Notes: generated from the sequence alone by a model not told the origin. A stretch of DNA of 64,000 nucleotides from Streptomyces sp. NBC_00273 (GCF_036178145.1 NZ_CP108067.1:3782001-3846000); one strand, 5' to 3'. Shown: positions 20,295 through 28,362, counted from the stretch's first letter. Numbers and translations are program-made.

Positions 20295-20343
20295 GTCTCA
20301 CTCAATGGACAGCACTTTCCATCCTCGGTCCATTGAGTGAGAC
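20295..20343 (-). terminator. Inverted repeat between lysA and hom, probable lysA terminator
   Basis: Two perfect 16-bp arms (GTCTCACTCAATGGAC and its complement) enclose a 17-nt loop, starting 11 nt past the lysA stop. The arms are AT-richer than normal terminators here and there is no U run, so an operator role at the hom promoter is also possible. Confidence 0.65.
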
Positions 20344-20353
20344 ACCTATTTCA

Positions 20354-21745
20354 TCATCCGAGGTCGAGACGCAGGAGATCTTCCTCCGTCTCGCGGCGGA
20401 CGATCACTCGGGCCTGTCCGTCACGCACGGCGACGACGGGCGGGCGCAGCGCGTGGTTGTAGTTGCTGGCCATGGAGCGGCAGTAGGCGCCGGTGGCCGG
20501 GACGGCCAGGAGGTCGCCGGGCGCGAGGTCGGCGGGGAGGAACGCGTCCTTCACGACGATGTCGCCGCTCTCGCAGTGCTTGCCGACGACGCGTACGAGC
20601 ATGGGCTCGGCGGTGGAGGTGCGGGAGACGAGCGCGATGGAGTACTCGGCGTCGTAGAGGGCGGTGCGGATGTTGTCGGACATCCCGCCGTCGACGCTCA
20701 CGTAGGTCCGCAGGCCTTCCAGCGGCTTGATCGTCCCCACCTCGTACAGGGTGAACGCGGTCGGGCCGACGATGGCGCGGCCGGGCTCCACGGAGATCCG
20801 CGGGGCCCGCAGTCCGGCGCTCTCGCACTCCCGGGCCACGATCTCGTGCAGGGCCTTGGCGATCTCGTGGGGCTCGCGCGGGTCGTCGTTCGCGGTGTAC
20901 GCGATGCCGAGGCCGCCGCCGAGGTCGATCTCGGGCAACTCCACCCCGTGCTCGTCCCGTACGGCGGCCAGCAGCCGCACGACGCGCTTGGCGGAGACCT
21001 CGAAGCCGGCCATGTCGAAGATCTGCGAACCGATGTGGGAGTGGACGCCGAGCAGCTCCAGAGAGTCGTGCCCGAGCGCCCGGCGCACGGCCTCGGCGGC
21101 GGAGCCGTCGGCGACCGCGATGCCGAACTTCTGGTCCTCGTGCGCGGTGGCGATGAACTCGTGGGTGTGCGCCTCGACGCCGACCGTCACGCGGATCTGG
21201 ACGGGCTGGCGGACGCCCAGCTCACGGGCGATGTGCGCGACGCGGGCGATCTCCTGGAAGGAGTCGAGCACGATGCGTCCGACCCCGGCCTCGACGGCCC
21301 GGCGGATCTCGCCCTCGGACTTGTTGTTCCCGTGGAAGGCGATCCGCGCGGCGGGCATCCCGGCGGCGAGCGCGGTGGTCAGCTCCCCGCCGGAGCACAC
21401 GTCGACGTTCAGCCCCTCTTCCTTCAGCCACTTCACGACGGCTTTGGAGAGGAACGCCTTGCCGGCGTAGAACACGTCGGCGTCGGGACCGAAGGCGTGC
21501 GCCCAGGCCCGGCACCGGGCCCGGAAGTCCTCCTCGTCGAGGAAGTAGGCGGGGGTGCCGAACTCCTCGGCGAGCTTGGTGACTTCGATGCCGCCCACGC
21601 TCACGACGCCGTCGCTGTCGCGCGCGACGGTCCGGGCCCAGACCTTCTCGTCGAGCGCGTTCAGGTCGGCGGGCGGCGGGGAGTAGTGCCCCTCGGGCAG
21701 GACGTCGGCGTGGCGGGGCCCGGCGGGGTGCGCGGAACGGCTCAT
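20354..21745 (-). CDS. lysA: Diaminopimelate decarboxylase
   Basis: Last step of lysine synthesis, PLP-dependent decarboxylation of meso-diaminopimelate. It has 463 residues, with an N-terminal extension of about 40. The PLP lysine is K96 in FYAGKAFLSKAV; the phosphate loop HSHIGSQI, GGGLGIAYT, and the partner-subunit residues CESGD and GAYCRSMASNYN are all visible. ATG at 21745 has a GAAGAGAGA ribosome site. It is followed by a perfect inverted repeat and preceded at 19 bp by nrtL, with which it probably forms an operon. Confidence 0.96.
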   Translation of the reverse strand: MSRSAHPAGPRHADVLPEGHYSPPPADLNALDEKVWARTVARDSDGVVSVGGIEVTKLAEEFGTPAYFLDEEDFRARCRAWAHAFGPDADVFYAGKAFLSKAVVKWLKEEGLNVDVCSGGELTTALAAGMPAARIAFHGNNKSEGEIRRAVEAGVGRIVLDSFQEIARVAHIARELGVRQPVQIRVTVGVEAHTHEFIATAHEDQKFGIAVADGSAAEAVRRALGHDSLELLGVHSHIGSQIFDMAGFEVSAKRVVRLLAAVRDEHGVELPEIDLGGGLGIAYTANDDPREPHEIAKALHEIVARECESAGLRAPRISVEPGRAIVGPTAFTLYEVGTIKPLEGLRTYVSVDGGMSDNIRTALYDAEYSIALVSRTSTAEPMLVRVVGKHCESGDIVVKDAFLPADLAPGDLLAVPATGAYCRSMASNYNHALRPPVVAVRDGQARVIVRRETEEDLLRLDLG

Positions 21746-21764
21746 AGGTATCTCTCTTCGCGGG

Positions 21765-22694
21765 TCACAAGCGTGTCGGTGCGTCTATACCGAGCAGGGC
21801 CAGGCCGCCGGCCAGCACCGTCCCGGCGGCTTCGGCAAGAGCCAGCCGGGCACGGTGGGCGGCCGAGGGTTTCTCGTCACCCTTGGGCAGGACGCGGTAC
21901 TGGAAGTCGAGCAGCGCGTCGGCCAGCTCGACGAGGTGCCGGGCGAGCCGCTCGGGCGCACGGTGGTGCGCGGCGGCTTCGAGGACGAGGGGGTGGTCGG
22001 CGAGGACGCGCAGCAGGTCGGGCGCGTCGACCTCGCCGGGCTCGGGGCGGAACCCGAGCTGCTCGGCATTGCGTACGAGCGCGTGGGCGCGGGCATGGGC
22101 GTACCGCACCCGGAAGAGCTCGTTGCCCTCTCCCTGTACGAGCAGCGCGTCGCAGAACTCGGGGGTCTCGCGCGCGGGGGTGGTGAGCACGGCCCAGGCG
22201 ACGGCGTCGGCCCCGTACCGCGCGAGCACGTCCCCGTCGCGGCGGGCGACGGGCGCGACGCTCACGGCCGGACCGGGCCGGACCCCCTGCGCGGCCTCGA
22301 TCCGCGCGACGGCGGCCCGTACGAGGTGCTCGCGCAGCTCGCCGGACGGCGGATACGGGACCTCGACCACCGCCACCGGGCGCAGGTCGCGCACCAGCTG
22401 GGCGGCGGAAACGGAACTCAGCGAAAAATTCAGGAACCCGGCCCCGGTGACCTCGACGCGCTCGATCCCGGCCACAGCGCCCAGCCGGCGGGCGAGTACC
22501 TCGGCGACTTCGGCCGGCCGCACTCCGGCGCCCTTCGCGATCTGGAAGGCGACGGGAGTGGCGTACTCCCCCACTCCACCGGGCCTGGTCCGCTCGACCA
22601 CCACCCGCACGGGCACCGCCCCGCCCAGCTCACCGTCCTCGACGGCGCAGCGCACGGCGCTCACGACGCAACGGGAGAGGTCTGCGGGGGTCAC
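21765..22694 (-). CDS. nrtL: ArgS-related anticodon-binding protein NrtL (no catalytic core)
   Basis: A 309-residue protein with the two outer domains of arginyl-tRNA synthetase: an N-terminal Add-1-like domain (about 1-110, with YATPVAFQIAKGAG and VEVTGAGFLNFSLS) and a C-terminal DALR anticodon-binding domain (about 190-309, with RVRYAHARAHALVRNAE and ALLDFQYRVL). The Rossmann catalytic domain with HIGH and KMSKS is absent; only a short linker joins the two. It is conserved beside lysA in Streptomyces. A role in tRNA-Arg binding or lysine/arginine regulation is inference. It lies 19 bp upstream of lysA. Confidence 0.85.
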   Translation of the reverse strand: MTPADLSRCVVSAVRCAVEDGELGGAVPVRVVVERTRPGGVGEYATPVAFQIAKGAGVRPAEVAEVLARRLGAVAGIERVEVTGAGFLNFSLSSVSAAQLVRDLRPVAVVEVPYPPSGELREHLVRAAVARIEAAQGVRPGPAVSVAPVARRDGDVLARYGADAVAWAVLTTPARETPEFCDALLVQGEGNELFRVRYAHARAHALVRNAEQLGFRPEPGEVDAPDLLRVLADHPLVLEAAAHHRAPERLARHLVELADALLDFQYRVLPKGDEKPSAAHRARLALAEAAGTVLAGGLALLGIDAPTRL

Positions 22695-22791
22695 GGGACC
22701 CAGCCTAGGGGAGACGCACCGTCATCAGTCGAAGGGTTTCGCCATGTGAACAGCGCCCTGGACGAGCGGAGCCGACGAGAAGGGCGTCTAT

Positions 22792-23256
22792 CTACTGGAG
22801 GGGACCGCCCCTCCCCCTCCCGGCGGGTGTCCCTTTCCTGCCGTCGCTGTGGTCGCTGCGGTCACCGCGGTCGCTACGGTCCTTGCGCTCGATCAGGCGG
22901 CGCACGACCCGTACCAGCTCGGTGGGCTCGAACGGCTTCGCGAGGAAGGCGTCCACCCCGGCCGCGATCCCGGCCTCCACCTCTTGCTGCGTGCAGGCGC
23001 TGACGATGGCGACGGGCACGTCCCTGGTCCGCGGATCGGCCCGCAGCTGCGCGGCCGCCCCGAACCCGTCCAGCCGCGGCATGACCACATCAAGGGTGAT
23101 CGCATCGGGACACACCCGATGCACGACGTCCAGACACTCGGCACCATCGTTCGCGGTCACGACCTCGAAGCCCTCCAGCTCGAGATTGACCTTGATCAGC
23201 TGCCGGATGACCTTGTTGTCGTCGACAACAAGCACCCGACCTGAGACGCCTGGCAC
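22792..23256 (-). CDS. Single-domain response regulator
   Basis: A 154-residue receiver domain with no output domain. Acidic pocket D12/D13, phospho-acceptor D56 in TLDVVMPRLDG, the conserved serine S86 and lysine K107 in FLAKPFEPTELV are all present, so it should be phosphorylatable. After about residue 124 comes a tail made of RSD/RGD-like units and then G/P/R-rich sequence, which is disordered-looking and unusual. GTG at 23256 is chosen because the preceding in-frame sequence is not receiver-like; ribosome site is weak. No kinase gene is adjacent. Conserved position upstream of the tRNA. Confidence 0.85.
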   Translation of the reverse strand: MPGVSGRVLVVDDNKVIRQLIKVNLELEGFEVVTANDGAECLDVVHRVCPDAITLDVVMPRLDGFGAAAQLRADPRTRDVPVAIVSACTQQEVEAGIAAGVDAFLAKPFEPTELVRVVRRLIERKDRSDRGDRSDHSDGRKGTPAGRGRGGPLQ

Positions 23257-23410
23257 AACTCGAGAGTAGGTCCGCCCGGGCCCCCGCGTCCGGGTTTTCG
23301 CCACTTCCACCCCCTGCGGGCGAACCACTCCCTCCTCCCCCGCAAACCAGTTCCTGATCACCCCACGGAAGCTGGTAGTGTTCAACCCGTCGCCGCAACA
23401 CCAACGACGC

Positions 23411-23482
23411 GCCCCCGTAGCTCAGGGGATAGAGCAACGGCCTCCGGAGCCGTGTGCGCAGGTTCGAATCCTGCCGGGGGCA
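23411..23482 (+). tRNA. tRNA-Arg, anticodon CCG
   Basis: A 72-nt cloverleaf: acceptor GCCCCCG/CGGGGGC, D stem GCTC/GAGC, anticodon stem ACGGC/GCCGT with loop CTCCGGA giving anticodon CCG (reads CGG), and T arm GCAGG/CCTGC with loop TTCGAAT. CCA is not encoded. The 3' half is the integration site of a mobile element, and its sequence is kept intact by the duplicated attachment site. Confidence 0.96.
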
Positions 23483-23548
23483 CACTGTGCAAGTGTGTCC
23501 AAGACCCCGCCATCAGCAGCAACGCTGAAGCCGGGGTCTTCGCGTATG
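23439..23548 (+). repeat. attL: tRNA-Arg 3' half plus terminator (110-bp direct repeat)
   Basis: This copy matches 31476-31585 over 110 bp. The first 79 bp (23439-23517) are identical; two mismatches follow, then 28 identical bases. It spans the anticodon loop to the end of the tRNA and the terminator hairpin. Duplication of a tRNA 3' end on both sides of a block of foreign genes is the mark of site-specific integration. Confidence 0.93.
23501..23540 (+). terminator. Terminator of tRNA-Arg
   Basis: Stem AAGACCCCG / CGGGGTCTT (9 bp) around a 22-nt loop, 18 nt past the tRNA. The same hairpin is duplicated at 31538-31577 in attR. Confidence 0.85.
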
Positions 23549-23649
23549 TGCAGCCGTATGCCAGGCAATGCAGCCCCATGACAGCCCCTGCGGCCTATTC
23601 GTGGCCTGGAACTCTCCACAACTGCCCAGGTCAGCCAGGGAAACACGAA

Positions 23650-23672
23650 GGCCCCGGGTTTCCCCAGGGGCC
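23650..23672 (-). terminator. Hairpin after the integrase gene
   Basis: GGCCCC/GGGGCC stem with an 11-nt loop, 22 nt past the integrase stop. Modest strength. Confidence 0.55.
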
Positions 23673-23694
23673 TCGGGCCGCAACGGCTCACCTC

Positions 23695-24609
23695 TCACTC
23701 GTACTCGCGGAGCAGCTCCTCGATCCGCCGGTTGCCGACTTCCTGCCGGCCGTCGAGGCACTTGGCGTACCGGCCGAGCAGAACCTCCACGCTGTTACCC
23801 GCTCGCGCCGCGACCTCGGTCGGGTCGACACCAGCGTTGAGCCAGGTGGAGAGCGCCGAGTGCCTCAGGTCGTACGGCCGCCGTGCGAGCGGTGAAGCGA
23901 CCACGGCCGGCGGCAGGGCCAGGAGCCGCGCCTCCTGCCAGGCCCGGTAGTACGTCGAGGACGACACCACTCCCCCGCCCTCACTGAAGAAGAGCCGCCC
24001 GTCCTCGGCGGTCCCGAAGGTGTCGATGTGCTCCTGCAGGACGGCGACGAGCTGGGGCGGGATCGGCACGCGCCGCACCTCCTCGGCGGGCCGGTTCTTG
24101 AGTCCGCGATCGTCATGGCTCAGGCCGGAGTCCGTCCACTGTCGCCCGACGCTCGGCCGGGACCGGTTCAGCAGGGCCTCTCCCCAACCGCTGGCCGGGA
24201 GGGTGAGATCAGGCAGGGAGAGCCCGACCGCCTCGGCGGGCCGGAAGCCCCCGAAGTACATCCCGGCGAAGAGCCCCACCAGGCGCCGGCCGCGGGCCCG
24301 CTTGAAGCCGCCGATGTAGGACACCGCACACAGCAGTGATCGCGCCTGCTCCGGATTCGCTACGACGCGGGGGTCCACGTCGTTGGCGACCTTCGACTTC
24401 TGCCAGCGAACAGCACCGAGGGGATTCCCCTGGAACTCACCGCGGTGAACGGTTTCCGCTGCGGCAGCAGTACCATCAAGCTTGATCTTGAGGGAGTCGA
24501 GCACGGACCACCGCACCACAGGATCCGCAAGATCTGCGAGGGGACGAGAAGCCTTGGAAACCCAGTGCAGCACGTTGGCGATCTCGACACCGGCGTGACC
24601 GCACCCCAC
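23695..24609 (-). pseudogene. int: Truncated tyrosine integrase
   Basis: The catalytic half of a Streptomyces tyrosine recombinase is intact to the eye: arginine in GFRPAEAVGL, the PYDLRHSALSTWLNAG block, and the tyrosine in LLGRYAKCLDG. Compared with remembered relatives (about 450 or more residues), roughly the first 150 residues with the arm-binding domain are missing. About 15 residues of the core-binding helix between AAAETVHR and GNPLGAVRW also appear deleted. The open frame starts at a GTG without ribosome site, 33 bp from the divergent gene at 24643, suggesting that a deletion joined the two. Probably inactive, or reliant on a partner; the remaining frame is clean, so decay may be recent. 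Confidence 0.8.
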
Positions 24610-24642
24610 GGAAAGCGACGTCCGCCCCGGCCTGTCAGCGAG

Positions 24643-24957
24643 ATGCGCGACGTGTACGACTTTCTGGAGGACGTGCGCCTGCGGCCAGGCATGTACGCAT
24701 TCCAGTCTTCAGTCATGCACCTGCATTCGCTCCTGGACGGCTTCGAACTCGCCATGGAGATGAGCGGCAACCCCGACAGCACTCCGTTCGGCCCACGGGG
24801 AGGCTTCATTGAGTGGCTTCGCGGTCAGATCAACGGCCAGTACGGCAGCCTGATCTGGGGCTACGCCATCGAGCTTGAAGCTGGAGACCGAGGCATGCCG
24901 GCCATGGATCTGTTCTTCGAACTGCTCGACAAGTTCCGGGCCGAGACGACGCGGTAA
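24643..24957 (+). CDS. Small RPGMY-motif protein, function unknown
   Basis: 104 residues starting MRDVYDFLEDVRLRPGMY. The pattern (FLEDVR.RPGMY, then LLDGFELAMEMSG, then a WLRGQ/SLIWGYA segment, then FFELLDKFR) matches a family of small Streptomyces proteins that I remember only as hypothetical; some members sit beside contractile or toxin loci, but no function is claimed. The start at 24643 is inferred from the family start; there is no strong ribosome site, and the gene may be 5'-truncated by the deletion that also removed the integrase start. Confidence 0.55.
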   Translation: MRDVYDFLEDVRLRPGMYAFQSSVMHLHSLLDGFELAMEMSGNPDSTPFGPRGGFIEWLRGQINGQYGSLIWGYAIELEAGDRGMPAMDLFFELLDKFRAETTR

Positions 24958-24980
24958 GACTTTCCCTACTTCATCAAGCA

Positions 24981-25005
24981 CCCGGCTGCGCTCCGCTCCG
25001 CCGGG
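24981..25005 (+). terminator. Hairpin after the RPGMY gene
   Basis: CCCGGC/GCCGGG stem, 13-nt loop, 24 nt past the stop codon. Weak to moderate. Confidence 0.45.
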
Positions 25006-25287
25006 CGGCCTTTCCCGGCGCCGCTCCGCGCGACGCTCCTGCCTTCGGCCCGCTCCGCGCGCGCTTCGCCGCCGGCCGCCCCTGCAAGGCGGGATAGGCC
25101 CAAGGGCATGAGGCAGTCCCATACGGCCGGCGGTGCCATCACTCACCGACATGCCTCCGGCGGGGGGCCTCCGGCTCCTGGATGGCGGGGGCACCGTTGG
25201 CGGGTGCCGGCCCATGGGGGGGGTGAGGCGGGGAACTCCCATCCCGTCCGCCATCGCCCCAGGACAAACCGAGCGGACACGGCACCG

Positions 25288-25333
25288 GGGTGTCCAGGTC
25301 GTTCGTACAGCGGCGCGCTCCACCTGGACACCC
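25288..25333. repeat. Inverted repeat with 12-bp perfect arms
   Basis: GGGTGTCCAGGT at 25288-25299 and ACCTGGACACCC at 25322-25333 enclose 22 nt. It lies in gene-free DNA 135 bp before the next gene, so a terminator, regulator site or plasmid cis-site are all possible. Confidence 0.6.
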
Positions 25334-25467
25334 AGCACCACGCCCGCTCCACATACGTGTGGGCCGACGGCAGGCGGGATGGAAGTGGGACGGTTGAATG
25401 CAGCGGTGCGGATCGGGAAGCGTTAAAAGCCTACACAGAAGCGATCGTGACAAGGCATCATGTGGCG

Positions 25468-25974
25468 ATGGTGCCTGTAGATGATGAGTACCTGATTCAG
25501 GTCGGCCGTCTCGCCTATTCCGTTGCCTACCTGGAATGGGTCGTACTGGGTGAGTTCTCGTACGTTATCGACTTGCCGATCGAACTGGAACTCCGTGGTC
25601 TGGTCGGTAAGACCACAGGAGCGCTTGGCAAGATCCTTCAGAATCCCAGCGTGCTAGAGCAGGTGGCTGAGAGCTCAACCCGCCAGTGGCTCCAGCGGTC
25701 TGGCGAGTTGCTTGCCAGTAGTGCCATCCTTCGAAATTCGGTACTCCACGCGCGGCCAGCAACGATAGGCGGCCATCAGCGACTCTATCGATGGCATCCA
25801 AATATCGGTGAGGCATTTTCGATCGATCCTGCCTGGATAGGTGAGGCTCAACGCCAGATCGACGAAGCCATAAGAGAGGTCTCAAGCGGGCGCCCCAGAC
25901 TTAACCACCCCGCGATCCCTAGGCAGACCCATGAACAGCAGAGGCCCTCCGAAGAAGATCTGGGCTCACCATAG
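25468..25974 (+). CDS. Hypothetical protein of the integrated element
   Basis: 168 residues from ATG 25468 (MVPVDDEYLIQVGRLAY); GTG at 25447 is an alternative with a better purine stretch. Base composition is lower in GC than the flanks (many A/T third positions), pointing to transfer. The sequence is mostly helical with hydrophobic stretches (YSVAYLEWVVLGEFSYVI) but no clear membrane span, a repeated ELRGLVGKTTGALGKIL segment and a charged C-terminus. I do not recognise the family. Confidence 0.6.
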   Translation: MVPVDDEYLIQVGRLAYSVAYLEWVVLGEFSYVIDLPIELELRGLVGKTTGALGKILQNPSVLEQVAESSTRQWLQRSGELLASSAILRNSVLHARPATIGGHQRLYRWHPNIGEAFSIDPAWIGEAQRQIDEAIREVSSGRPRLNHPAIPRQTHEQQRPSEEDLGSP

Positions 25975-26122
25975 GATCCAGGCTGGGGCCAGGTCCAAGC
26001 CGTGGGTCGGTATACCGGTGTGGTGGCAGCCGGTCGGCACCGCTGTCCTGATCCCGAGGGCAGCACGGTCTGGGAGGGCGGTGCCCATCAGGACAACGGC
26101 ACCGACCTCGAAGGAGCACACC

Positions 26123-26257
26123 ATGGCCTGCACCGACCCTCAATGCGACAGCGGCGTCATTCCCAACCCGTACTCCCACGACCCCGAGGACCTCACCCTC
26201 TGCCCCAGCTGCAACCGCGGCTACGACCCCCGCGACCACCACGACTACGCCGGCTGA
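26123..26257 (+). CDS. 44-residue four-cysteine protein (zinc-ribbon-like)
   Basis: Very small protein with a strong ribosome site (GAAGGAG, 7 nt before ATG 26123). Cysteines C3, C8, C27 and C30 (the last two as CPSC) could bind one zinc ion. Rich in D, H, P and Y otherwise. Similar small Cys-pair proteins are encoded in many actinophages and ICEs; function unknown. A double hairpin follows directly, so it is a discrete transcription unit. Confidence 0.65.
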   Translation: MACTDPQCDSGVIPNPYSHDPEDLTLCPSCNRGYDPRDHHDYAG

Positions 26258-26266
26258 TCTCGCCAC

Positions 26267-26292
26267 CGGGCCCCGGCGCGAGTCGGGGCCCG
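26267..26292 (+). terminator. Hairpin terminator after the four-cysteine gene
   Basis: Perfect 9-bp stem CGGGCCCCG/CGGGGCCCG with an 8-nt loop, 10 nt past the stop codon. Confidence 0.8.
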
Positions 26293-26296
26293 CAGG

Positions 26297-26327
26297 GTTG
26301 GCGGTACAGCAACGACGTACCGCCAAC
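26297..26327. repeat. Second hairpin, 11-bp perfect arms
   Basis: GTTGGCGGTAC (26297-26307) pairs with GTACCGCCAAC (26317-26327) across a 9-nt loop, only 4 nt after the terminator hairpin. May be a back-to-back terminator or a protein binding site. Confidence 0.6.
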
Positions 26328-26370
26328 GCTCCTGGGGCAGCAGTACGGCTCAGGCGAGCCTTCAGACGCG

Positions 26371-26669
26371 GCAACCGTCACATGGCATGCGTGGCCAGGA
26401 GCGCTGCCGACTGCGGCCGGGACGGGGTACTTAAAAGACAGCCAGCGGCGAGGGAGGGGTGGCCTCTTGCGCACGGCCGGCCGACTACCAGGCCTGAGTC
26501 GGGCCGGGCGCCGTACCCCCGCCGTCACGCATGGCGGGAGCGTGAGGCGAACGCACCACCGGGAATGGGCGGGCGGGGAGCAGCTGCTGCCGCGATGTGG
26601 CGTAGGCCGGTGTGGTCGCTCCGCGTCGGTACCGGTCTCGTCGTGGCTGATGAGCGTGTCGTCCAGGGG
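26371..26669. repeat. Diverged repeat, copy A (partner at 31844-32121)
   Basis: About 300 bp that aligns over its whole length, with small gaps, to 31844-32121 outside attR. Shared blocks include GGCAACCGTCACATGGCATG, GGGCGCCGTACCCCCGCCGT and CGGTGTGGTCGCTCCGCG. No convincing gene covers it; the conserved frame reads differently around indels. It shows that the two neighbouring accessory regions share ancestry. Confidence 0.75.
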
Positions 26670-26760
26670 AGATCTGATGCAGGCCCTTCCCTGTCGGCAC
26701 TGATGGGGAACGACCTCCGGGCGATCTGCCCACTGCTACAGAACAGCTCCGGCCCGAGCT

Positions 26761-27156
26761 TCAGCAGTCGGGCCGGCCGACCGTGACATCGATGGCTCGG
26801 GCCTCCCACCCTGGGACATCAACTGCCACTCGTACGTTCCAAGGGCCACGATCTCCAAGAAGGCGCACGAAGCGCGTGAGCCCTTCGACATCCCCAACGG
26901 CCATGCGTCCGTCCGACAGCAAAAGTTCCCCATCGAAGACGGTCGTGAAGGTGGCATCGGCGCCCGGGGCTTCGTCGGAGTCCCGGAAGATCCGCACTGC
27001 GACCAGGCCAAGCTGAGGGCGCACTCGGACGGCTACGTGGGTGTCACAACTCGCCGCAGGCGCATCGCCTAGTTCGAGACCAGTGGGAACCCAATCCGTG
27101 GACCCGAGATGCAGCACCGGGTGGTTCACGTACACATCAACACCTGCGATCTGCAC
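26761..27156 (-). CDS. Hypothetical protein of the integrated element
   Basis: 131 residues from GTG 27156, which has a very good GGGGAGG site 5 nt upstream. The C-terminal part (VRLLGDRGPWNVRVAVDVPGW) looks like the beta-rich end of small Streptomyces proteins of unknown role; the rest is a mixed alpha/beta sequence without membrane segments. Only 104 bp of repeat-free DNA separate it from copy A of the diverged repeat. I do not recognise the family. Confidence 0.6.
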   Translation of the reverse strand: MQIAGVDVYVNHPVLHLGSTDWVPTGLELGDAPAASCDTHVAVRVRPQLGLVAVRIFRDSDEAPGADATFTTVFDGELLLSDGRMAVGDVEGLTRFVRLLGDRGPWNVRVAVDVPGWEARAIDVTVGRPDC

Positions 27157-27323
27157 CGCAGCCTCCCCACTGACACCGTCACGACCGTGCCAGAAGCGTG
27201 CCAGATGGGGCGGACAACGGCGATAAACGGCGGGCGTCGCCAGAAGGCTTCCAGGCCTGGATTAGGCGATGTTCGTGCTGATCAGAGCCCTGATAGCGGG
27301 TACAAGATCGGTGATTCCCAAGC

Positions 27324-27794
27324 TCAGAGCGCACTGCCGCCCTCACGTAGGTCTTCTCGCATGCGGAGGCGCAGTGCAGCAAGGGCGTCATCGTAGCCGC
27401 GGCGCCCCTCCAAGTAGGCCGGCTCGGTGACCAGTACACCCTCCATCACGAGGTCGCGGAGGCCACGTAGCTGACGGAACGCACTTTCAGAGGCCTCTAC
27501 GACCCGGGTAGGTGCTGTGATGGTCATCTGGTAGCGCAACCCGATACATGGTCCGAACGCTGCACGGGCGGTGGTGCGCCGCACAGGAAGAAGCATGTCC
27601 GGATCCCGAGCCACGTTGCCAGAAGTGTGACGGGCCTCAGAGAGGCATGCCAGGTACTCCCCATACAAGGTACGACGCGTCTGGGTTTCACGGTCCAGTC
27701 GCTCTCGCTGCCATCGGCGCCTGTCGAGCAGCATGGCGGATCCGGTAGCGATCGCAGCGCCAACTATGGTGCTGATCAGGGTGACCCACTGCAT
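27324..27794 (-). CDS. Membrane-anchored hypothetical protein (paralogue of 30734-31183)
   Basis: 156 residues. An N-terminal membrane span (about 2-22, starting MQWVTLISTIVGAAI) is followed by a basic RRRWQRERLDRETQTRR stretch and a helical cytoplasmic domain with EYLACLSEAR. The same layout and several identical positions occur in the protein at 30734-31183, so the two are paralogues or were brought by related elements. Function unknown; the family is common in Streptomyces. Confidence 0.65.
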   Translation of the reverse strand: MQWVTLISTIVGAAIATGSAMLLDRRRWQRERLDRETQTRRTLYGEYLACLSEARHTSGNVARDPDMLLPVRRTTARAAFGPCIGLRYQMTITAPTRVVEASESAFRQLRGLRDLVMEGVLVTEPAYLEGRRGYDDALAALRLRMREDLREGGSAL

Positions 27795-27979
27795 GAGCCG
27801 ACGGTATCCATGGCCGAGTGCGCCCGACTAGGCATCCTTGAGGCAGAGCGGCAACACGAGGTGGGTGGCCCAGCCCACTGCGGCCTATGCGTGGACTGGT
27901 GCGGATGGCACCTCTAGACCCTCTGACCTGCTGAAATACGTGAGCCGCACGCGCCCTTCGGAGGCCTGCGCATCACTAG

Positions 27980-28014
27980 CAGAGCAGCCCCCAGAGAATT
28001 TCGGGGCTGCTCTG
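27980..28014 (-). terminator. Perfect 12-bp hairpin after the small-gene operon
   Basis: CAGAGCAGCCCC pairs with GGGGCTGCTCTG across an 11-nt loop. It ends 67 nt past the stop of the gene at 28081-28362 in the direction of transcription and is symmetrical enough to work from both sides. Confidence 0.75.
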
Positions 28015-28080
28015 TCCTGCTGTAAAGAGTTCAGCTAGCCGGGGGACGGCATCGCATCCTTCGTGAGCTTGGTAGGCGGA

Positions 28081-28362
28081 TCACCCAAGGCGGTCGCCTC
28101 GGCTGGTTGCTACGCGCACTGCGTTCCGGAGATCCCCGGTCAGATCCGTTGCCAGGAGGCGGAGTTCCTCAGGATCCGACTCCTCGTCGGCGAGCACTTC
28201 GAGGGCGTGGGCCAAGAGTTCGGATGCCAAGCCGAGCTGGATCTTCTCGGTGTTGTCGGCCAGGCGGGACAGGTAGCCAGCGGGGGTGTCGGCGCTCAGG
28301 TAGCAGGGCTTGTCGTCGGGGCCCGCCCATGGGAGGAGGCGCAGTTCGTTGCTCTCGGTCAT
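28081..28362 (-). CDS. Small conserved ICE protein, last gene of the overlapping operon
   Basis: 93 residues, acidic and mostly helical (LASELLAHALEVLADEESDPEELRLL), starting MTESNELRLLPWAGPDDKPCYL. ATG at 28362 overlaps the stop of the GntR gene (ATGA, 28359-28362), so it is the fifth gene of the operon and translationally coupled. This GntR-plus-small-acidic-protein pairing recurs in actinomycete elements as I remember it; function unknown. Confidence 0.7.
   Translation of the reverse strand: MTESNELRLLPWAGPDDKPCYLSADTPAGYLSRLADNTEKIQLGLASELLAHALEVLADEESDPEELRLLATDLTGDLRNAVRVATSRGDRLG

Larger units (their letters stand above)
24958..25467. other. Non-coding, structured GC-rich segment of the element
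   Basis: About 510 bp with no supported gene. The first part is a run of purine-poor GC repeats (CGCTCCGC-type units, 24985-25080) of the sort seen in non-coding parts of Streptomyces plasmids; the second part carries the 12-bp inverted repeat at 25288-25333. It may be a leftover of a transfer or replication locus, but nothing proves this. Confidence 0.4.
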
